The notes: a model not told the origin generated them from the sequence alone. Numbered from the stretch's first letter, positions 42,679 through 51,680 are shown. The stretch is DNA of 64,000 nt from Streptomyces xanthochromogenes (GCF_014650455.1 NZ_BMUZ01000007.1:109942-173941), one strand, 5' to 3'. Numbers and translations are program-made.

Positions 42679-44286
42679 CTACTCCACGCCGATCAGCAGC
42701 GGCACCCCTTGGCGGCCGCCCTCGTAGACGACGGTGTCGACCGCCAAGTGGCCCTTGCTGACATGGGATTCGAGCTGTGCGGCCAGTTCCGGCGGGGCGT
42801 CGGCGGACAGCACGAGGGTGACCAGCTCGCCGCCCGCCGCCAGCATCCGGTCGAGGACGGTACGGGCGGTGTCGGCGAGGTCCTGGCCGATGACGACCAC
42901 GTCCCCGTCGATGAGGCCGAGCACGTCCCCGGCCTGGCAGACGCCGGCCATCGTCCACGACTGCCGTTCCGCGACGGCCAGTTCGGCGTGCCGGGTCGCG
43001 CCGGCCGCCGACGTCATCGCGACGACGTCCTCGTCGAAGCGCCGCTCGGGGGCGTGCACGGCGAGCGCCGCGATGCCCTGGACGGCGGCCCTGGTCGGGA
43101 TGAGCGCGACCCGGATGCCCTCGGCCCGGGCCTGTTCCACGGCGGCCGCGGCGGTGTGGCGCAGCTCGGCGTCGTTGGGAAGCAGCACCACCTCGCGGGC
43201 GTGCGCCCGCCGGATCGCCTCGACGAGTTCGCCGCTCGCCGGGGCCTCGCCCGGGCGGGCGAGCACCGTCGTCGCGCCGGCCTCGGAGCACAGCCCGGCC
43301 AGCCCCTCACCGGGTACGACGGCGACGACGGCCCGCTGGACCTGCTCCCTGGGGGGCTCGACCGCGGCCCGCTGCTCGAAGTGCGTGATCCGGATGCGGT
43401 AGGGCCGGCCCGCCTCGACCCCGGCCTCGACGGCGGCGCCCGCGTCGTCGACGTGCACATGGACGTTCCACAGGCCGTCGCCGCCGACGACCACGAGCGA
43501 TTCGCCGAGCCGGTCGAGCCGGGCGCGCAGCCGGTCCACGGCCGCGTCGTCGGCCTCCAGGAGGTAGATCACCTCGAAGGCCGGGCCCGCCTCGTCCGCC
43601 TCGGCCGGGCAGTCGTCGGCCGGTACCGGCACCGGCGCCTCCCGGCGCACCACGGGGGCCTCGCCGGAGAGGGCCTGGACGAGGGCGCCGAGCACCGTGA
43701 CCAGGCCGCGCCCGCCCGCGTCGACGACGCCCGCGCGGCCGAGGGCGGCCAGCTGCGACGGTGTGGCGTCCAGGGCGTCGCGGGCTCCCGCGTAGGCGGC
43801 CTGTGCCACCGCCGCCGGGGTGCCGTCCGTGCCCGCGGCGGCCTTCGCGGCGGCGGTGGCGACGGTGAGGACGGTGCCCTCGACGGGGTGGGCGACCGCC
43901 AGGTAGGCGGCGGACGCGGCCCGGTCGAGGGCCGCGGCCAGGTCGCCCTCGCCCGCCGCGACGACCTCCGCCATGCCCCGCAGGAGCTGGGCCAGGATCG
44001 TCCCGGAGTTGCCCCGGGCGCCGATCAGGGCGCCGTGCGCCATGGCCCGTACGACGTCGGCGGTGGGCGGGACCCCGTCGTACACGGGCGGCTCGGGGTA
44101 GGCGGCGAAGACGGCCTCGACGGCCTGGGCCGCGGACTCCATCGTCAGATAGAGGTTGGTGCCGGTGTCCCCGTCCGCGACCGGATACACGTTGATCGCG
44201 TCGATCGCCTCGCGGTCCCGGCCCAGTGCGTCCAGCGCCAGCGCGCACCAGCCGCGTACCGCGACGGCATCGAAGGTCTGCGGCAC
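42679..44286 (-). CDS. DAK2-domain fatty-acid-kinase-like protein (FakA family)
   Basis: 535 residues. The N-terminal DAK2/DhaL domain carries the nucleotide and metal motif INVYPVADGDTGTNLYLTM and HGALIGARGNSGTILAQLLRG. A central linker and a C-terminal DegV-like/FakA domain follow (VLLPNDAELRHTAAAAVEQA). In Gram-positives FakA phosphorylates exogenous fatty acids together with FakB proteins. No fakB is adjacent, so the partner must be elsewhere. It lies divergent from rpmB. Confidence 0.88.
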   Translation of the reverse strand: MPQTFDAVAVRGWCALALDALGRDREAIDAINVYPVADGDTGTNLYLTMESAAQAVEAVFAAYPEPPVYDGVPPTADVVRAMAHGALIGARGNSGTILAQLLRGMAEVVAAGEGDLAAALDRAASAAYLAVAHPVEGTVLTVATAAAKAAAGTDGTPAAVAQAAYAGARDALDATPSQLAALGRAGVVDAGGRGLVTVLGALVQALSGEAPVVRREAPVPVPADDCPAEADEAGPAFEVIYLLEADDAAVDRLRARLDRLGESLVVVGGDGLWNVHVHVDDAGAAVEAGVEAGRPYRIRITHFEQRAAVEPPREQVQRAVVAVVPGEGLAGLCSEAGATTVLARPGEAPASGELVEAIRRAHAREVVLLPNDAELRHTAAAAVEQARAEGIRVALIPTRAAVQGIAALAVHAPERRFDEDVVAMTSAAGATRHAELAVAERQSWTMAGVCQAGDVLGLIDGDVVVIGQDLADTARTVLDRMLAAGGELVTLVLSADAPPELAAQLESHVSKGHLAVDTVVYEGGRQGVPLLIGVE

Positions 44287-44529
44287 CTGGTGGTCCTCCT
44301 TGTGGGCGGGGAGCGGATGAGAGCCCGTGTCGGGGTGCGGACACAGGCTCTGAGCGCAGGGTAGACCCGGGGCGGCCGGGGGCCGGGGCGGGGGCGTCCG
44401 CGACCGTGGTAGTTTCGTATCTCAGGAGCAGGCGTTGTATGCTGCTTCGGTTGCCCGGCGAGAGTCGGGCCAATTCCCCCGGCAAGCCACTTCAGATCTC
44501 TGATTCCGGTGCGCCGGATTCACTGTAAG

Positions 44530-44542
44530 TGCATTTAATGCA
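44530..44542. promoter_or_regulatory. palindrome in the rpmB leader
   Basis: TGCATT-T-AATGCA is a perfect inverted repeat 22 bases upstream of the rpmB start. It could be an operator or a structural element of the ribosomal protein leader. It does not match the usual actinobacterial Zur consensus. Confidence 0.4.
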
Positions 44543-44564
44543 TCTGAAGCTTTTGGAGTGACCC

Positions 44565-44750
44565 GTGGCTGCCAACTGCGACGTCTGCGGCAAGGGGCCG
44601 AGCTTCGGCAACAACATTTCGCACTCGCACCGCCGTACGTCTCGTCGCTGGAACCCGAACATCCAGCGTGTGCGTGCCGTGGTCGGTCGGACGCCGAAGC
44701 GGCTCAACGTCTGCACCTCGTGCATCAAGGCCGGCAAGGTCTCGCGCTAA
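44565..44750 (+). CDS. rpmB: 50S ribosomal protein L28
   Basis: 61 residues starting at GTG 44565 with TTTTGGAGTG upstream. It is the zinc-ribbon (Cys-containing) form, with C5/C8 (CDVC) and C50/C53 (CTSC). Streptomycetes often carry an additional Cys-free L28 under zinc control elsewhere; this is the standard copy. A good terminator follows. The gene is divergent from the DAK-domain gene. Confidence 0.96.
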   Translation: MAANCDVCGKGPSFGNNISHSHRRTSRRWNPNIQRVRAVVGRTPKRLNVCTSCIKAGKVSR

Positions 44751-44792
44751 TTGCGACGTCTGTCGTAGCGCAGCCCCTGCGGTTGCCTTGAG

Positions 44793-44823
44793 AAGCCGGT
44801 CCACCTCGGTGGGCCGGCTTTTT
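44793..44823 (+). terminator. rpmB rho-independent terminator
   Basis: AAGCCGGTCCACC at 44793-44805 pairs with GGTGGGCCGGCTT at 44808-44820, allowing one G-U, and is followed by TTT. This is a textbook terminator 43 bases after the stop. Confidence 0.9.
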
Positions 44824-44918
44824 GCCGTGCCCGAGGCCGTACTCGAGACGGTGCGCGAGACGGGGCGCGAGGCGGTGCCCGAGGCCGCGCGCGGAGGCCG
44901 ACCCGGGGCACGCCTCTC

Positions 44919-45701
44919 CTAACGCAGGCGCCAGCCGTGGTCGACCGGGCCTATGCCCGAGCCCAGCGCGAAGCCCGCCGCGATCGCGCCCGTGACGTAC
45001 TCCTTGGCGGCCCGGACCGCCTCCGGCACCGCGAGGCCCCGGGCCAGCCCGGACGCGATGGCGGAGGCGAGCGTGCAGCCGGTGCCGTGGGTGTGCCGGT
45101 TGTCCAGGCGCGGGGCCCGCAGCCAGTGCTCCTCGGTGCCGTCGCTGAGCAGGTCGAGCGCGTCGCCGGGGAAGTGTCCGCCCTTGATCAGCGCCCAGCG
45201 CGGCCCGAACTCCAAGATCGCGCCGGCCGCCCGCCGCATCCCGTCCTCGTCCTCGACGTGCACGCCGGTGAGCTGGGCCACCTCGTCCAGGTTGGGCGTG
45301 GCGACGGTCGCGGTGGGCAGCAGCTCGGTGCGTACGGAGTCGAGCGCCTCGGCCGCGAGGAGCGGGTCGCCGTGCTTGGAGACGCCCACGGGATCCACGA
45401 CGACGGGGGCGTCGGTCCCGGCCAGCAGTTCGGCGACCGTCCCGACGAGGGCCGCCGACGACAGCATCCCGGTCTTCACGGCCTGGACGCCGATGTCGTC
45501 GACGATGGCCCGGTACTGGGCCCGCACCGCCTCCTCCGGAAGCTCCCAGGCACCCCGGACGCCCAGCGAGTTCTGCGCGGTGACGGCGGTGAGCACGCTC
45601 ATGCCGTGCACGCCGAGCGCCAGCATCGTCTTGAGGTCGGCCTGGATTCCGGCACCGCCGCCGGAGTCGGAACCGGCGACGGTCAGCACGCGGGGGATCA
45701 T
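44919..45701 (-). CDS. thiD: hydroxymethylpyrimidine kinase / phosphomethylpyrimidine kinase
   Basis: 260 residues from ATG 45701, which overlaps the thiL stop (ATGA). The ribokinase-like fold shows VAGSDSGGGAGIQADLKTML at the N-terminus and the anion-hole/ATP motif NRHTHGTGCTLASAIAS near the C-terminus. It phosphorylates HMP twice for thiamine synthesis. It is translationally coupled to thiL, so the two thiamine steps are co-expressed. Confidence 0.95.
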   Translation of the reverse strand: MIPRVLTVAGSDSGGGAGIQADLKTMLALGVHGMSVLTAVTAQNSLGVRGAWELPEEAVRAQYRAIVDDIGVQAVKTGMLSSAALVGTVAELLAGTDAPVVVDPVGVSKHGDPLLAAEALDSVRTELLPTATVATPNLDEVAQLTGVHVEDEDGMRRAAGAILEFGPRWALIKGGHFPGDALDLLSDGTEEHWLRAPRLDNRHTHGTGCTLASAIASGLARGLAVPEAVRAAKEYVTGAIAAGFALGSGIGPVDHGWRLR

Positions 45702-46663
45702 TCGGGATCGTCCCCGAAGTGGTCCCAGCCGCCCTTGCTGGTCCAGGGGGCGCCGTCCACGGTGACGGTGGGCAGCGCGGACGGGTTGAGGACCTCGCCG
45801 ATGACCTTCCAGCGGGCGGGCAGCTTCACGTCGGGCGGGAACGTCGCGACGATCGCGTGGTCCTCGCCGCCGGTCAGCACCCACTGCAGCGGGTCGACGC
45901 CGACGGCCTGTCCGATGTCGCTCATCTGCGTCGGGATGTCGATGAGCCCGGACCGCAGGTCGATGCGGACCTTGCTGGACTCGGCGATGTGCCCGAGGTC
46001 GGCGACGAGGCCGTCGCTGACGTCGGTCATGGCGGTCGCGCCGAGCCCGGCCGCGGCGGGGCCCGCGTGGTACGGGGGCTCGGGGCGGCGGTGGGCCTCG
46101 ACGAAGGCGCGCGGCGAGCGGAAACCGCGCGAGAGCACCGCGTAGCCCGCCGCCGACCAGCCGAGCCAGCCCGTCACCGCGACGACGTCGCCGGGCTGCG
46201 CGCCGGCCCGGGTCACCGGCTCGTGGTTGCGCAGGTCACCGAGCGCCGTGATGGCGACGGTGATGGTGTCCCCGCGCACCACGTCGCCGCCGACCACGGC
46301 CGCGCCGGCGACCTGGCACTCGTCGCGGATGCCGTCCATCAGCTCGGTGGGCCAGGTCACCGGCAGTTCGGCCGGCACGACCAGGCCGAGCAGCACCGCG
46401 GTCGGCACCGCGCCCATGGCGGCGATGTCGGCCAAGTTCTGCGCGGCGGCCTTGCGGCCCACGTCGTACGCGGTCGACCAGTCCCGGCGGAAGTGCCGCC
46501 CCTCCAGGAGGATGTCCGTGCTGGCGACCACCCTGCGGTCGGGTGCGGTCACGACCGCGGCGTCGTCGCCCGGCCCCAGCCGGACCGCGGGGGTGGAGGT
46601 GAGCCGGGAGGTCAGCTCCCTGATGAGCCCGAACTCCCCCAACTCGCCCACAGTGCCTTTCAC
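45698..46663 (-). CDS. thiL: thiamine-monophosphate kinase
   Basis: 321 residues. An AIR-synthase-like fold carries the ATP and metal motifs RLGPGDDAAVV near the N-terminus, then VGRKAAAQNLADIAAMGAVP and MTDVSDGLVADLGHIA. It converts thiamine monophosphate to the pyrophosphate cofactor. It is first of the thiL-thiD pair and divergent from the Lrp-domain gene. No TPP-riboswitch core was recognised upstream. Confidence 0.95.
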   Translation of the reverse strand: MKGTVGELGEFGLIRELTSRLTSTPAVRLGPGDDAAVVTAPDRRVVASTDILLEGRHFRRDWSTAYDVGRKAAAQNLADIAAMGAVPTAVLLGLVVPAELPVTWPTELMDGIRDECQVAGAAVVGGDVVRGDTITVAITALGDLRNHEPVTRAGAQPGDVVAVTGWLGWSAAGYAVLSRGFRSPRAFVEAHRRPEPPYHAGPAAAGLGATAMTDVSDGLVADLGHIAESSKVRIDLRSGLIDIPTQMSDIGQAVGVDPLQWVLTGGEDHAIVATFPPDVKLPARWKVIGEVLNPSALPTVTVDGAPWTSKGGWDHFGDDPE

Positions 46664-46887
46664 CGTGTCCCACCTCTCATCGTCGTACCTCTTCTGCCCC
46701 CGTGCGCTTGCGGTCGCGAGCGGTCACGTGCATGGGTACCGTCAACACATACGTCAACTTCAGGGCCGCTCTCCCTGCTCGGCATGAGCGGTCGCTCGCG
46801 CGGGTCTCCCCGTCGCCCGGGGCGACGCGGTACCGTGGCGTCTCTTTCTCTCCCCCACATGATCCTCGTGGCCGCCCTGGAGGTTCC

Positions 46888-47121
46888 GTGGTACAGGCGT
46901 ACATCCTCATTCAGACCGAGGTGGGCAAGGCGTCGACCGTCGCCGAGGCCATCGCAAAGCTCCCGGGGGTCATCCAGGCCGAAGACGTGACCGGTCCCTA
47001 CGACGTGATCGTGCGGGCCCAGGCCGAGACGGTCGACGAACTCGGCCGCATGGTGGTCGCCAAGGTCCAGCAGGTGGACGGCATCACGAGAACCCTGACC
47101 TGCCCGGTCGTCCATCTGTAG
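46888..47121 (+). CDS. stand-alone Lrp/AsnC effector-domain protein
   Basis: 77 residues from GTG 46888, five bases after GGAGG. The whole protein is one RAM/AsnC ligand-binding domain (VQAYILIQTEVGKASTVAEA; GPYDVIVRAQAETVDELGRM) with no DNA-binding helix-turn-helix. Such proteins form oligomers that bind amino acids and may modulate full-length Lrp regulators. An upstream open frame of 62 codons has no helix-turn-helix and is unlikely to be translated. Confidence 0.88.
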   Translation: MVQAYILIQTEVGKASTVAEAIAKLPGVIQAEDVTGPYDVIVRAQAETVDELGRMVVAKVQQVDGITRTLTCPVVHL

Positions 47122-47141
47122 CCCCCGCATACCCTGGGCCG

Positions 47142-47618
47142 GTGACTCATCTCCGCCACCGGCCGCTTCTCGTCCTGTCCGCGGTCGCCGTCCTGGCGGC
47201 CGCGGGCTGTTCTTCGTCCGACGCCACCGACAAGGTGGCGGTTCCGACGCCCCCCGCGCAGGAGGCACGGGCGTGCGAGGCGCTGGACAAGCTGCTGCCC
47301 GACACCGTCGCCGGCCGGCAGCGGCACGATCCCACCCCGGACTCGCCGCTGACGGCCCGATGGGGGGACGGGGACGCGGAGATCGTACTGCGCTGCGGGA
47401 TTCCGCGCCCCGACGAGATGTCGGATCCGACGCTCCCCGGGGTGGGTGTGGACGGCGTCGACTGGACCGTCGAGAAGCGTGACCAGGGCCCCCGCTTCAT
47501 CACGCAGTACCGGGACCCCTATGTGGAACTCCTGACGGGGACCCGGTACGCCAACGACGCGTCCGTACTCCAGGCGTTCGCGGCCCCCATCGCGAAGACC
47601 CTCCGCAAGACGGTCTAG
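47142..47618 (+). CDS. DUF3515 lipoprotein
   Basis: 158 residues from GTG 47142. The N-terminal signal ends in the lipobox LAAAGC, predicting a lipid-anchored exported protein. The rest, with cysteines at CEALDKLLPD and CGIP, matches the actinobacterial DUF3515 family beside ddl and thiL. The function is unknown; its position next to D-Ala-D-Ala ligase hints at an envelope role but proves nothing. Its stop codon shares CTAG with the convergent ddl stop. Confidence 0.88.
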   Translation: MTHLRHRPLLVLSAVAVLAAAGCSSSDATDKVAVPTPPAQEARACEALDKLLPDTVAGRQRHDPTPDSPLTARWGDGDAEIVLRCGIPRPDEMSDPTLPGVGVDGVDWTVEKRDQGPRFITQYRDPYVELLTGTRYANDASVLQAFAAPIAKTLRKTV

Positions 47619-48772
47619 CGCAGCCCGGTCCGGCGGCGCAGCGCCGCCTGGATCAGCTTGTCGACCAGGTCCGCGTACTCGACGCCGCTCTCCTGCCACA
47701 TCCGCGGGTACATCGAGATCGGGGTGAAGCCCGGCATCGTGTTGATCTCGTTGATGACGAACTCGCCGTTGTCCTGCAGGAAGAAGTCCGCACGGACCAG
47801 ACCCTCGCAGGAGGTGGCCTCGAAGGCCTCGACGGCCAGGCGCTGTACCTCGGCGGTGGCCTCCTCGCCGATCGGCGCGGGGACGATGCCGGCCGCCGAG
47901 TCGATGTACTTGGCCTCGAAGTCGTAGAAGTCGTGGGCGGTCACCGGGGGGATCTCGGCGGGCACGCTCGCCCGCGGCCCGTCCTCGAACTCAAGCACCC
48001 CGCACTCGATCTCACGGCCGCGCAGCAGTGATTCGACGAGGAACTTGGGGTCGTGGCGGCGGGCCTCGGCGATCGCCTCGTCCAGGCCATCGAACGAGTC
48101 GACCTTGGTGATGCCGAACGAGGACCCGGCCCGGGACGGCTTGATGAACAGCGGCCAGCCGTGCTCACCGGCGAAGTCCGCGATGCGCTGGCGGGCGCTC
48201 TTCTCGTCCTGCTCCCACTCGCGCGGACGCACCACCAGGTAGGGCCCGACGGGCAGCCCGAAGGAGGTGAAGACGCGCTTCATGTACTCCTTGTCCTGGC
48301 CGACGGCCGAGGCGAGGACGCCCGCGCCGACGTACGGGATGCCGGACAGTTCCAGGAGGCCCTGAAGCGTGCCGTCCTCGCCGTAGGGGCCGTGCAGCAC
48401 GGGGAAGACGACGTCGACCTCGCCGAGCGCCTTGGGCACCGAGCCGGGCTCGCTGTAGACGACTTCGCGGTTGCCCGGGTCGACGGGCAGGACCACGCCG
48501 CCCTCGGGGGACTCGGCGAGCTCCTCGACGCTGGGGGTGCGCCGGTCGCTGATCGCCATGCGCTCCGGGTCGTCGGCGGTGAGCGCCCAGCGGCCGTCCG
48601 TAGTGATGCCGATGGGCAGCACGTCGTACTTCGTACGGTCGATGGCGCGCAGCACCGCGCCGGCGGTCACGACCGAGATGCCGTGTTCCGAACTGCGGCC
48701 GCCGAACACTACGGCCACCCGCGGCTTGCGGAGCTGCTTCTCAGGGCTCTGGGGGAGGTTCTCGCTGCTCAT
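47615..48772 (-). CDS. ddl: D-alanine--D-alanine ligase
   Basis: 385 residues. The ATP-grasp ligase shows VAVVFGGRSSEHGISVVTAG at the N-terminus, FIKPSRAGSSFGITKV in the ATP-binding loop and the C-terminal INEINTMPGFTPISMYPRMW. It makes the D-Ala-D-Ala dipeptide for peptidoglycan. Followed by gpsA upstream in the same direction, in the common plsC-gpsA-ddl order. Confidence 0.95.
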   Translation of the reverse strand: MSSENLPQSPEKQLRKPRVAVVFGGRSSEHGISVVTAGAVLRAIDRTKYDVLPIGITTDGRWALTADDPERMAISDRRTPSVEELAESPEGGVVLPVDPGNREVVYSEPGSVPKALGEVDVVFPVLHGPYGEDGTLQGLLELSGIPYVGAGVLASAVGQDKEYMKRVFTSFGLPVGPYLVVRPREWEQDEKSARQRIADFAGEHGWPLFIKPSRAGSSFGITKVDSFDGLDEAIAEARRHDPKFLVESLLRGREIECGVLEFEDGPRASVPAEIPPVTAHDFYDFEAKYIDSAAGIVPAPIGEEATAEVQRLAVEAFEATSCEGLVRADFFLQDNGEFVINEINTMPGFTPISMYPRMWQESGVEYADLVDKLIQAALRRRTGLR

Positions 48773-48831
48773 ATCGCGTTGAGGGTACCCGTTCGAAGCG
48801 CCGGATCCACGGCCGCAGGGGCCCGGCGCGG

Positions 48832-49845
48832 TCAGCGCCGCTCGGCCTTGGCGCTGCGGGACATGAGCTCCTTGAGCGCGACGACCGGCGGCTTGCCCTC
48901 GTGGACGATGCCGACGACGGTCTCCGTGATGGGCATGTCCACCCCGTGCCGGCGGGCCAGATCCAGCACGGATTCACAGGACTTGACGCCCTCGGCGGTC
49001 TGCTTGGTGACCGCGATGGTCTCCTGCAGGGTCATGCCCCGGCCGAGGTTGGTGCCGAAGGTGTGGTTGCGCGAGAGCGGCGAGGAGCAGGTGGCGACGA
49101 GGTCACCGAGGCCCGCGAGCCCGGAGAACGTCAGCGGGTCGGCGCCCATCGCGAGGCCGAGCCGGGTGGTTTCGGCGAGGCCCCGGGTGATGAGCGAGCC
49201 CTTGGCGTTGTCGCCGAGCCCCATCCCGTCGGCGATGCCGACGGCGAGCCCGATGACGTTCTTGACGGCGCCGCCCAGTTCGCAGCCGACGACGTCGGTG
49301 TTGGTGTACGGGCGGAAGTACGGGGTGTGGCAGGCGGCCTGGAGGCGCTGGGCGACGGCCTCGTCGCGGCAGGCGACGACGGCCGCGGCCGGCATCCGCT
49401 TGGCGATCTCCTTGGCCAGGTTGGGCCCGGTGACCACGGCGACGCGGTCCTCGGAGACCTTGGCGACCTCGGCGACGACCTCGCTCATCCGCTTGGCGGT
49501 ACCGAGTTCGACGCCCTTCATCAGGGAGACGAGGACGGTGTCGGGGGCCAGCAGCGGCGCCCAGGCCGCGAGGTTGTCGCGGAGCGTCTGCGAGGGGACG
49601 GCGAGGACGGTGAAGTCGGCGCCGGCCGCGGCCTCGGCCGGGTCGGTGGTGGCCCGTACGGACGCGGGAAGTTCGATGCCCGGCAGGTAGTCGGGGTTGG
49701 TGCGGGTGGAGTTGACCGCTTCGACGAGGTCGGGCCGGCGGGCCCACAGGGTGACCTCGCAGCCCGCGTCGGCGAGGACCATGGCGAACGCCGTGCCCCA
49801 CGAACCGGTCCCGAACACCGCTGCCTTGGTGGTGCCGTGTGTCAC
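48832..49845 (-). CDS. gpsA: glycerol-3-phosphate dehydrogenase [NAD(P)+]
   Basis: 337 residues, GTG start at 49845 overlapping the plsC stop (GTGA). The N-terminal Rossmann motif is AVFGTGSWGTAFAMVLADAG, and the substrate-binding lysine region GGAVKNVIGLAVGIADGMGLG is intact. It supplies sn-glycerol-3-phosphate for phospholipids, consistent with coupling to the acyltransferase gene plsC. Confidence 0.96.
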   Translation of the reverse strand: MTHGTTKAAVFGTGSWGTAFAMVLADAGCEVTLWARRPDLVEAVNSTRTNPDYLPGIELPASVRATTDPAEAAAGADFTVLAVPSQTLRDNLAAWAPLLAPDTVLVSLMKGVELGTAKRMSEVVAEVAKVSEDRVAVVTGPNLAKEIAKRMPAAAVVACRDEAVAQRLQAACHTPYFRPYTNTDVVGCELGGAVKNVIGLAVGIADGMGLGDNAKGSLITRGLAETTRLGLAMGADPLTFSGLAGLGDLVATCSSPLSRNHTFGTNLGRGMTLQETIAVTKQTAEGVKSCESVLDLARRHGVDMPITETVVGIVHEGKPPVVALKELMSRSAKAERR

Positions 49846-50594
49846 TTGGTGCCCTCCCCGGCGGCCTCGCGGCGCTGGCGCGCGCGGACTTCGCGCAGAT
49901 CGTACGGCTTCTCAGGGGCCTGCTCGCCCCGCAACTCCTCCAGCAGGGAGGTGATCGCGGCCATGATGACCTCGGTGACCTCCTTGAGGACCTCGGGCGT
50001 CGGCTCCTTGTCGTAGTACCGGTCGAGGTCGACCGGCGGGCCGGCCTTCACCTGAAGGGTCTTGCGCGGGAAGAAGCGGACCTTCTTCTCCTTGGCGTAC
50101 GGCGGCATCGCCAAGTTGGCGCCCCACTGGGCGACCGGGATGACGGGGGCCCGCGTCATCATGGCGGCCCGCGCGACGCCGGTCTTCGCGGTCATCGGCC
50201 ACTGCCCGGGGTCGCGGGTGAGGGTGCCCTCGGGGTAGAACGCGACGCATTCACCGCGCTCCACGGCGTCCACGGCGGCCCGGAAGGCGCCCACGGCGTT
50301 GGTCGACTCGCGGTAGACCGGAATCTGGCCGGTGCCGCGCAGCAGGATGCCCACACCGGGTGCCTTGAAAAGCGCGGCCTTCGCCAGGAATCGGGGTACG
50401 CGTCCGGTGTTGTATTGGAAATGTCCGTACGAGAACATGTCCAGATACGAGTTGTGATTGATGGCGGTGATGAATCCGCCGTCGGCCGGAATGTTCTCCA
50501 TTCCCCGCCAGTCCCGCTTGAACAGAACGACCAGCGGCGGTTTTGCGATGACCGCCGCCAGGCGGTACCAGAAGCCGATTCTGCGGCGGGACAC
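49842..50594 (-). CDS. plsC: 1-acylglycerol-3-phosphate acyltransferase
   Basis: 250 residues from GTG 50594, with AGGAAGG upstream. The HX4D motif is INHNSYLDMF, and the second motif is FYPEGTLTRD. A hydrophobic N-terminal stretch (GFWYRLAAVIAKPPLVVLF) anchors it to the membrane. A longer frame to 50708 overlaps the divergent cofC frame and lacks a comparable ribosome site. Translationally coupled to gpsA. Confidence 0.92.
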   Translation of the reverse strand: MSRRRIGFWYRLAAVIAKPPLVVLFKRDWRGMENIPADGGFITAINHNSYLDMFSYGHFQYNTGRVPRFLAKAALFKAPGVGILLRGTGQIPVYRESTNAVGAFRAAVDAVERGECVAFYPEGTLTRDPGQWPMTAKTGVARAAMMTRAPVIPVAQWGANLAMPPYAKEKKVRFFPRKTLQVKAGPPVDLDRYYDKEPTPEVLKEVTEVIMAAITSLLEELRGEQAPEKPYDLREVRARQRREAAGEGTK

Positions 50595-50674
50595 TCGGAC
50601 ACCTTCCTCTGTGGACCCCGGCCGGGCCGCTGCGGGACCCGGGGGAACTGACACTGGGTTGCTGCTGGGGGCAA

Positions 50675-51466
50675 GTGTCGCCCCAGGCCCCTGGTCTGTC
50701 GAGAACACCGTACGCCCCGGTCCGCACGGCGGCCGTCCGGGCGGGTGACAATGAAGCCCGCCGCCGCCCGGCCGACTCGGGGCGGCGTCCGGACGGAGGG
50801 GACGCCACGAACACCGCCACAGCTGCCCGCTGGTCCCTCGTCATTCCCCTCAAGCCCTTGGCGCTGGCCAAGAGCAGACTCGCCGCCGCCGTCGGCGACG
50901 AGCTGCGGCCGCGGCTCGCCCTGGCGTTCGCGCGCGACACCGTCGCGGCCGCCCTCGGCTGCCCCGCGGTGCGCGATGTGTCGGTCGTCACGGACGACCG
51001 CCTGGCCGGGGCCGAACTGGCCGCGCTCGGCGCCCGCATCGTGCCCGACTCCCCCGGCGCCGGCCTCAACGCGGCGCTCGCGCACGGGGTGCGCCGGGTG
51101 CGCGCGCGACGGACGGCGCTCGCGGTGGCCGCCCTCAACGCGGACCTGCCCGCACTGCGCCCCGCCGAACTGGGCCGGGTGCTCGCCGCGGCCGGCGCAT
51201 TTCCGCGGGCATTTCTCGCGGACGCGGCCGGAATCGGCACGACTTTCCTTTCGGCGCTTCCGGGCGAGGAATTGAATCCGTTCTTCGGCGGGCCCTCACG
51301 AACGGCCCATTCGGCATCGGGCGCCACCGAGATCCTGCTCGCCGACGTGGACTCGGTACGCCGCGACGTGGACACCGGCGCCGACCTGCGCACCGCCCTC
51401 ACCCTGGGCCTGGGCCCGTCCACCACGGCCCTCCTGGGCGCCCTGGACCCCGTACAGGGGCACTAG
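50675..51466 (+). CDS. cofC: 2-phospho-L-lactate guanylyltransferase (F420 biosynthesis)
   Basis: The homologous region starts ARWSLVIPLKPLALAKSRLA and shows the guanylyltransferase features LAVAALNADLPALRPAEL and TTFLSALPGEELNPFFG. It prepares the activated lactyl or related moiety for coenzyme F420. The only standard start in frame is GTG 50675, which adds about 44 unlikely residues and overlaps the plsC upstream region. A GGAGGGG site lies five bases before ACG at 50807, so ACG may be the real start. The coordinates given are the maximal frame. Confidence 0.82.
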   Translation: MSPQAPGLSRTPYAPVRTAAVRAGDNEARRRPADSGRRPDGGDATNTATAARWSLVIPLKPLALAKSRLAAAVGDELRPRLALAFARDTVAAALGCPAVRDVSVVTDDRLAGAELAALGARIVPDSPGAGLNAALAHGVRRVRARRTALAVAALNADLPALRPAELGRVLAAAGAFPRAFLADAAGIGTTFLSALPGEELNPFFGGPSRTAHSASGATEILLADVDSVRRDVDTGADLRTALTLGLGPSTTALLGALDPVQGH

Positions 51467-51476
51467 GCTGACCGGT

Positions 51477-51680
51477 ATGCAGGCGACCGCGTACACATAC
51501 GACTCCGAGACCCGCAGCGGCAGTGTGCTGCTCGACGACGGCACCCCGGTGGACTTCGGGGCGCCGGCCTTCGACGCGGGCGGGCTGCGGCTGTTGCGGG
51601 CCGGCCAGCGGGTCCGTATCGAGACCGAGGGCTCGGGGGCGGACCTCCGCATCACGCTGGTGACGCTGCAGACGTTCTGA
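51477..51680 (+). CDS. small OB-fold / cold-shock-like protein
   Basis: 67 residues, ATG 51477, ten bases after cofC. The sequence (YDSETRSGSVLLDDGTPVDF; GLRLLRAGQRVRIETEG) resembles cold-shock-fold proteins with the RNP motifs degenerated. Members are annotated hypothetical. It may bind nucleic acid weakly. It is probably cotranscribed with cofC and ends before a terminator shared with hupS. Confidence 0.65.
   Translation: MQATAYTYDSETRSGSVLLDDGTPVDFGAPAFDAGGLRLLRAGQRVRIETEGSGADLRITLVTLQTF

Noticed and set aside
44530..44542. Zur box controlling rpmB
   Set aside because: The palindrome does not match the Zur consensus, and this L28 is the zinc-containing form that is not expected to be Zur-repressed.
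46702..46887. Extended N-terminus of the Lrp-domain protein
   Set aside because: The 62 upstream codons have no helix-turn-helix similarity, and the GTG at 46888 has an excellent GGAGG site.
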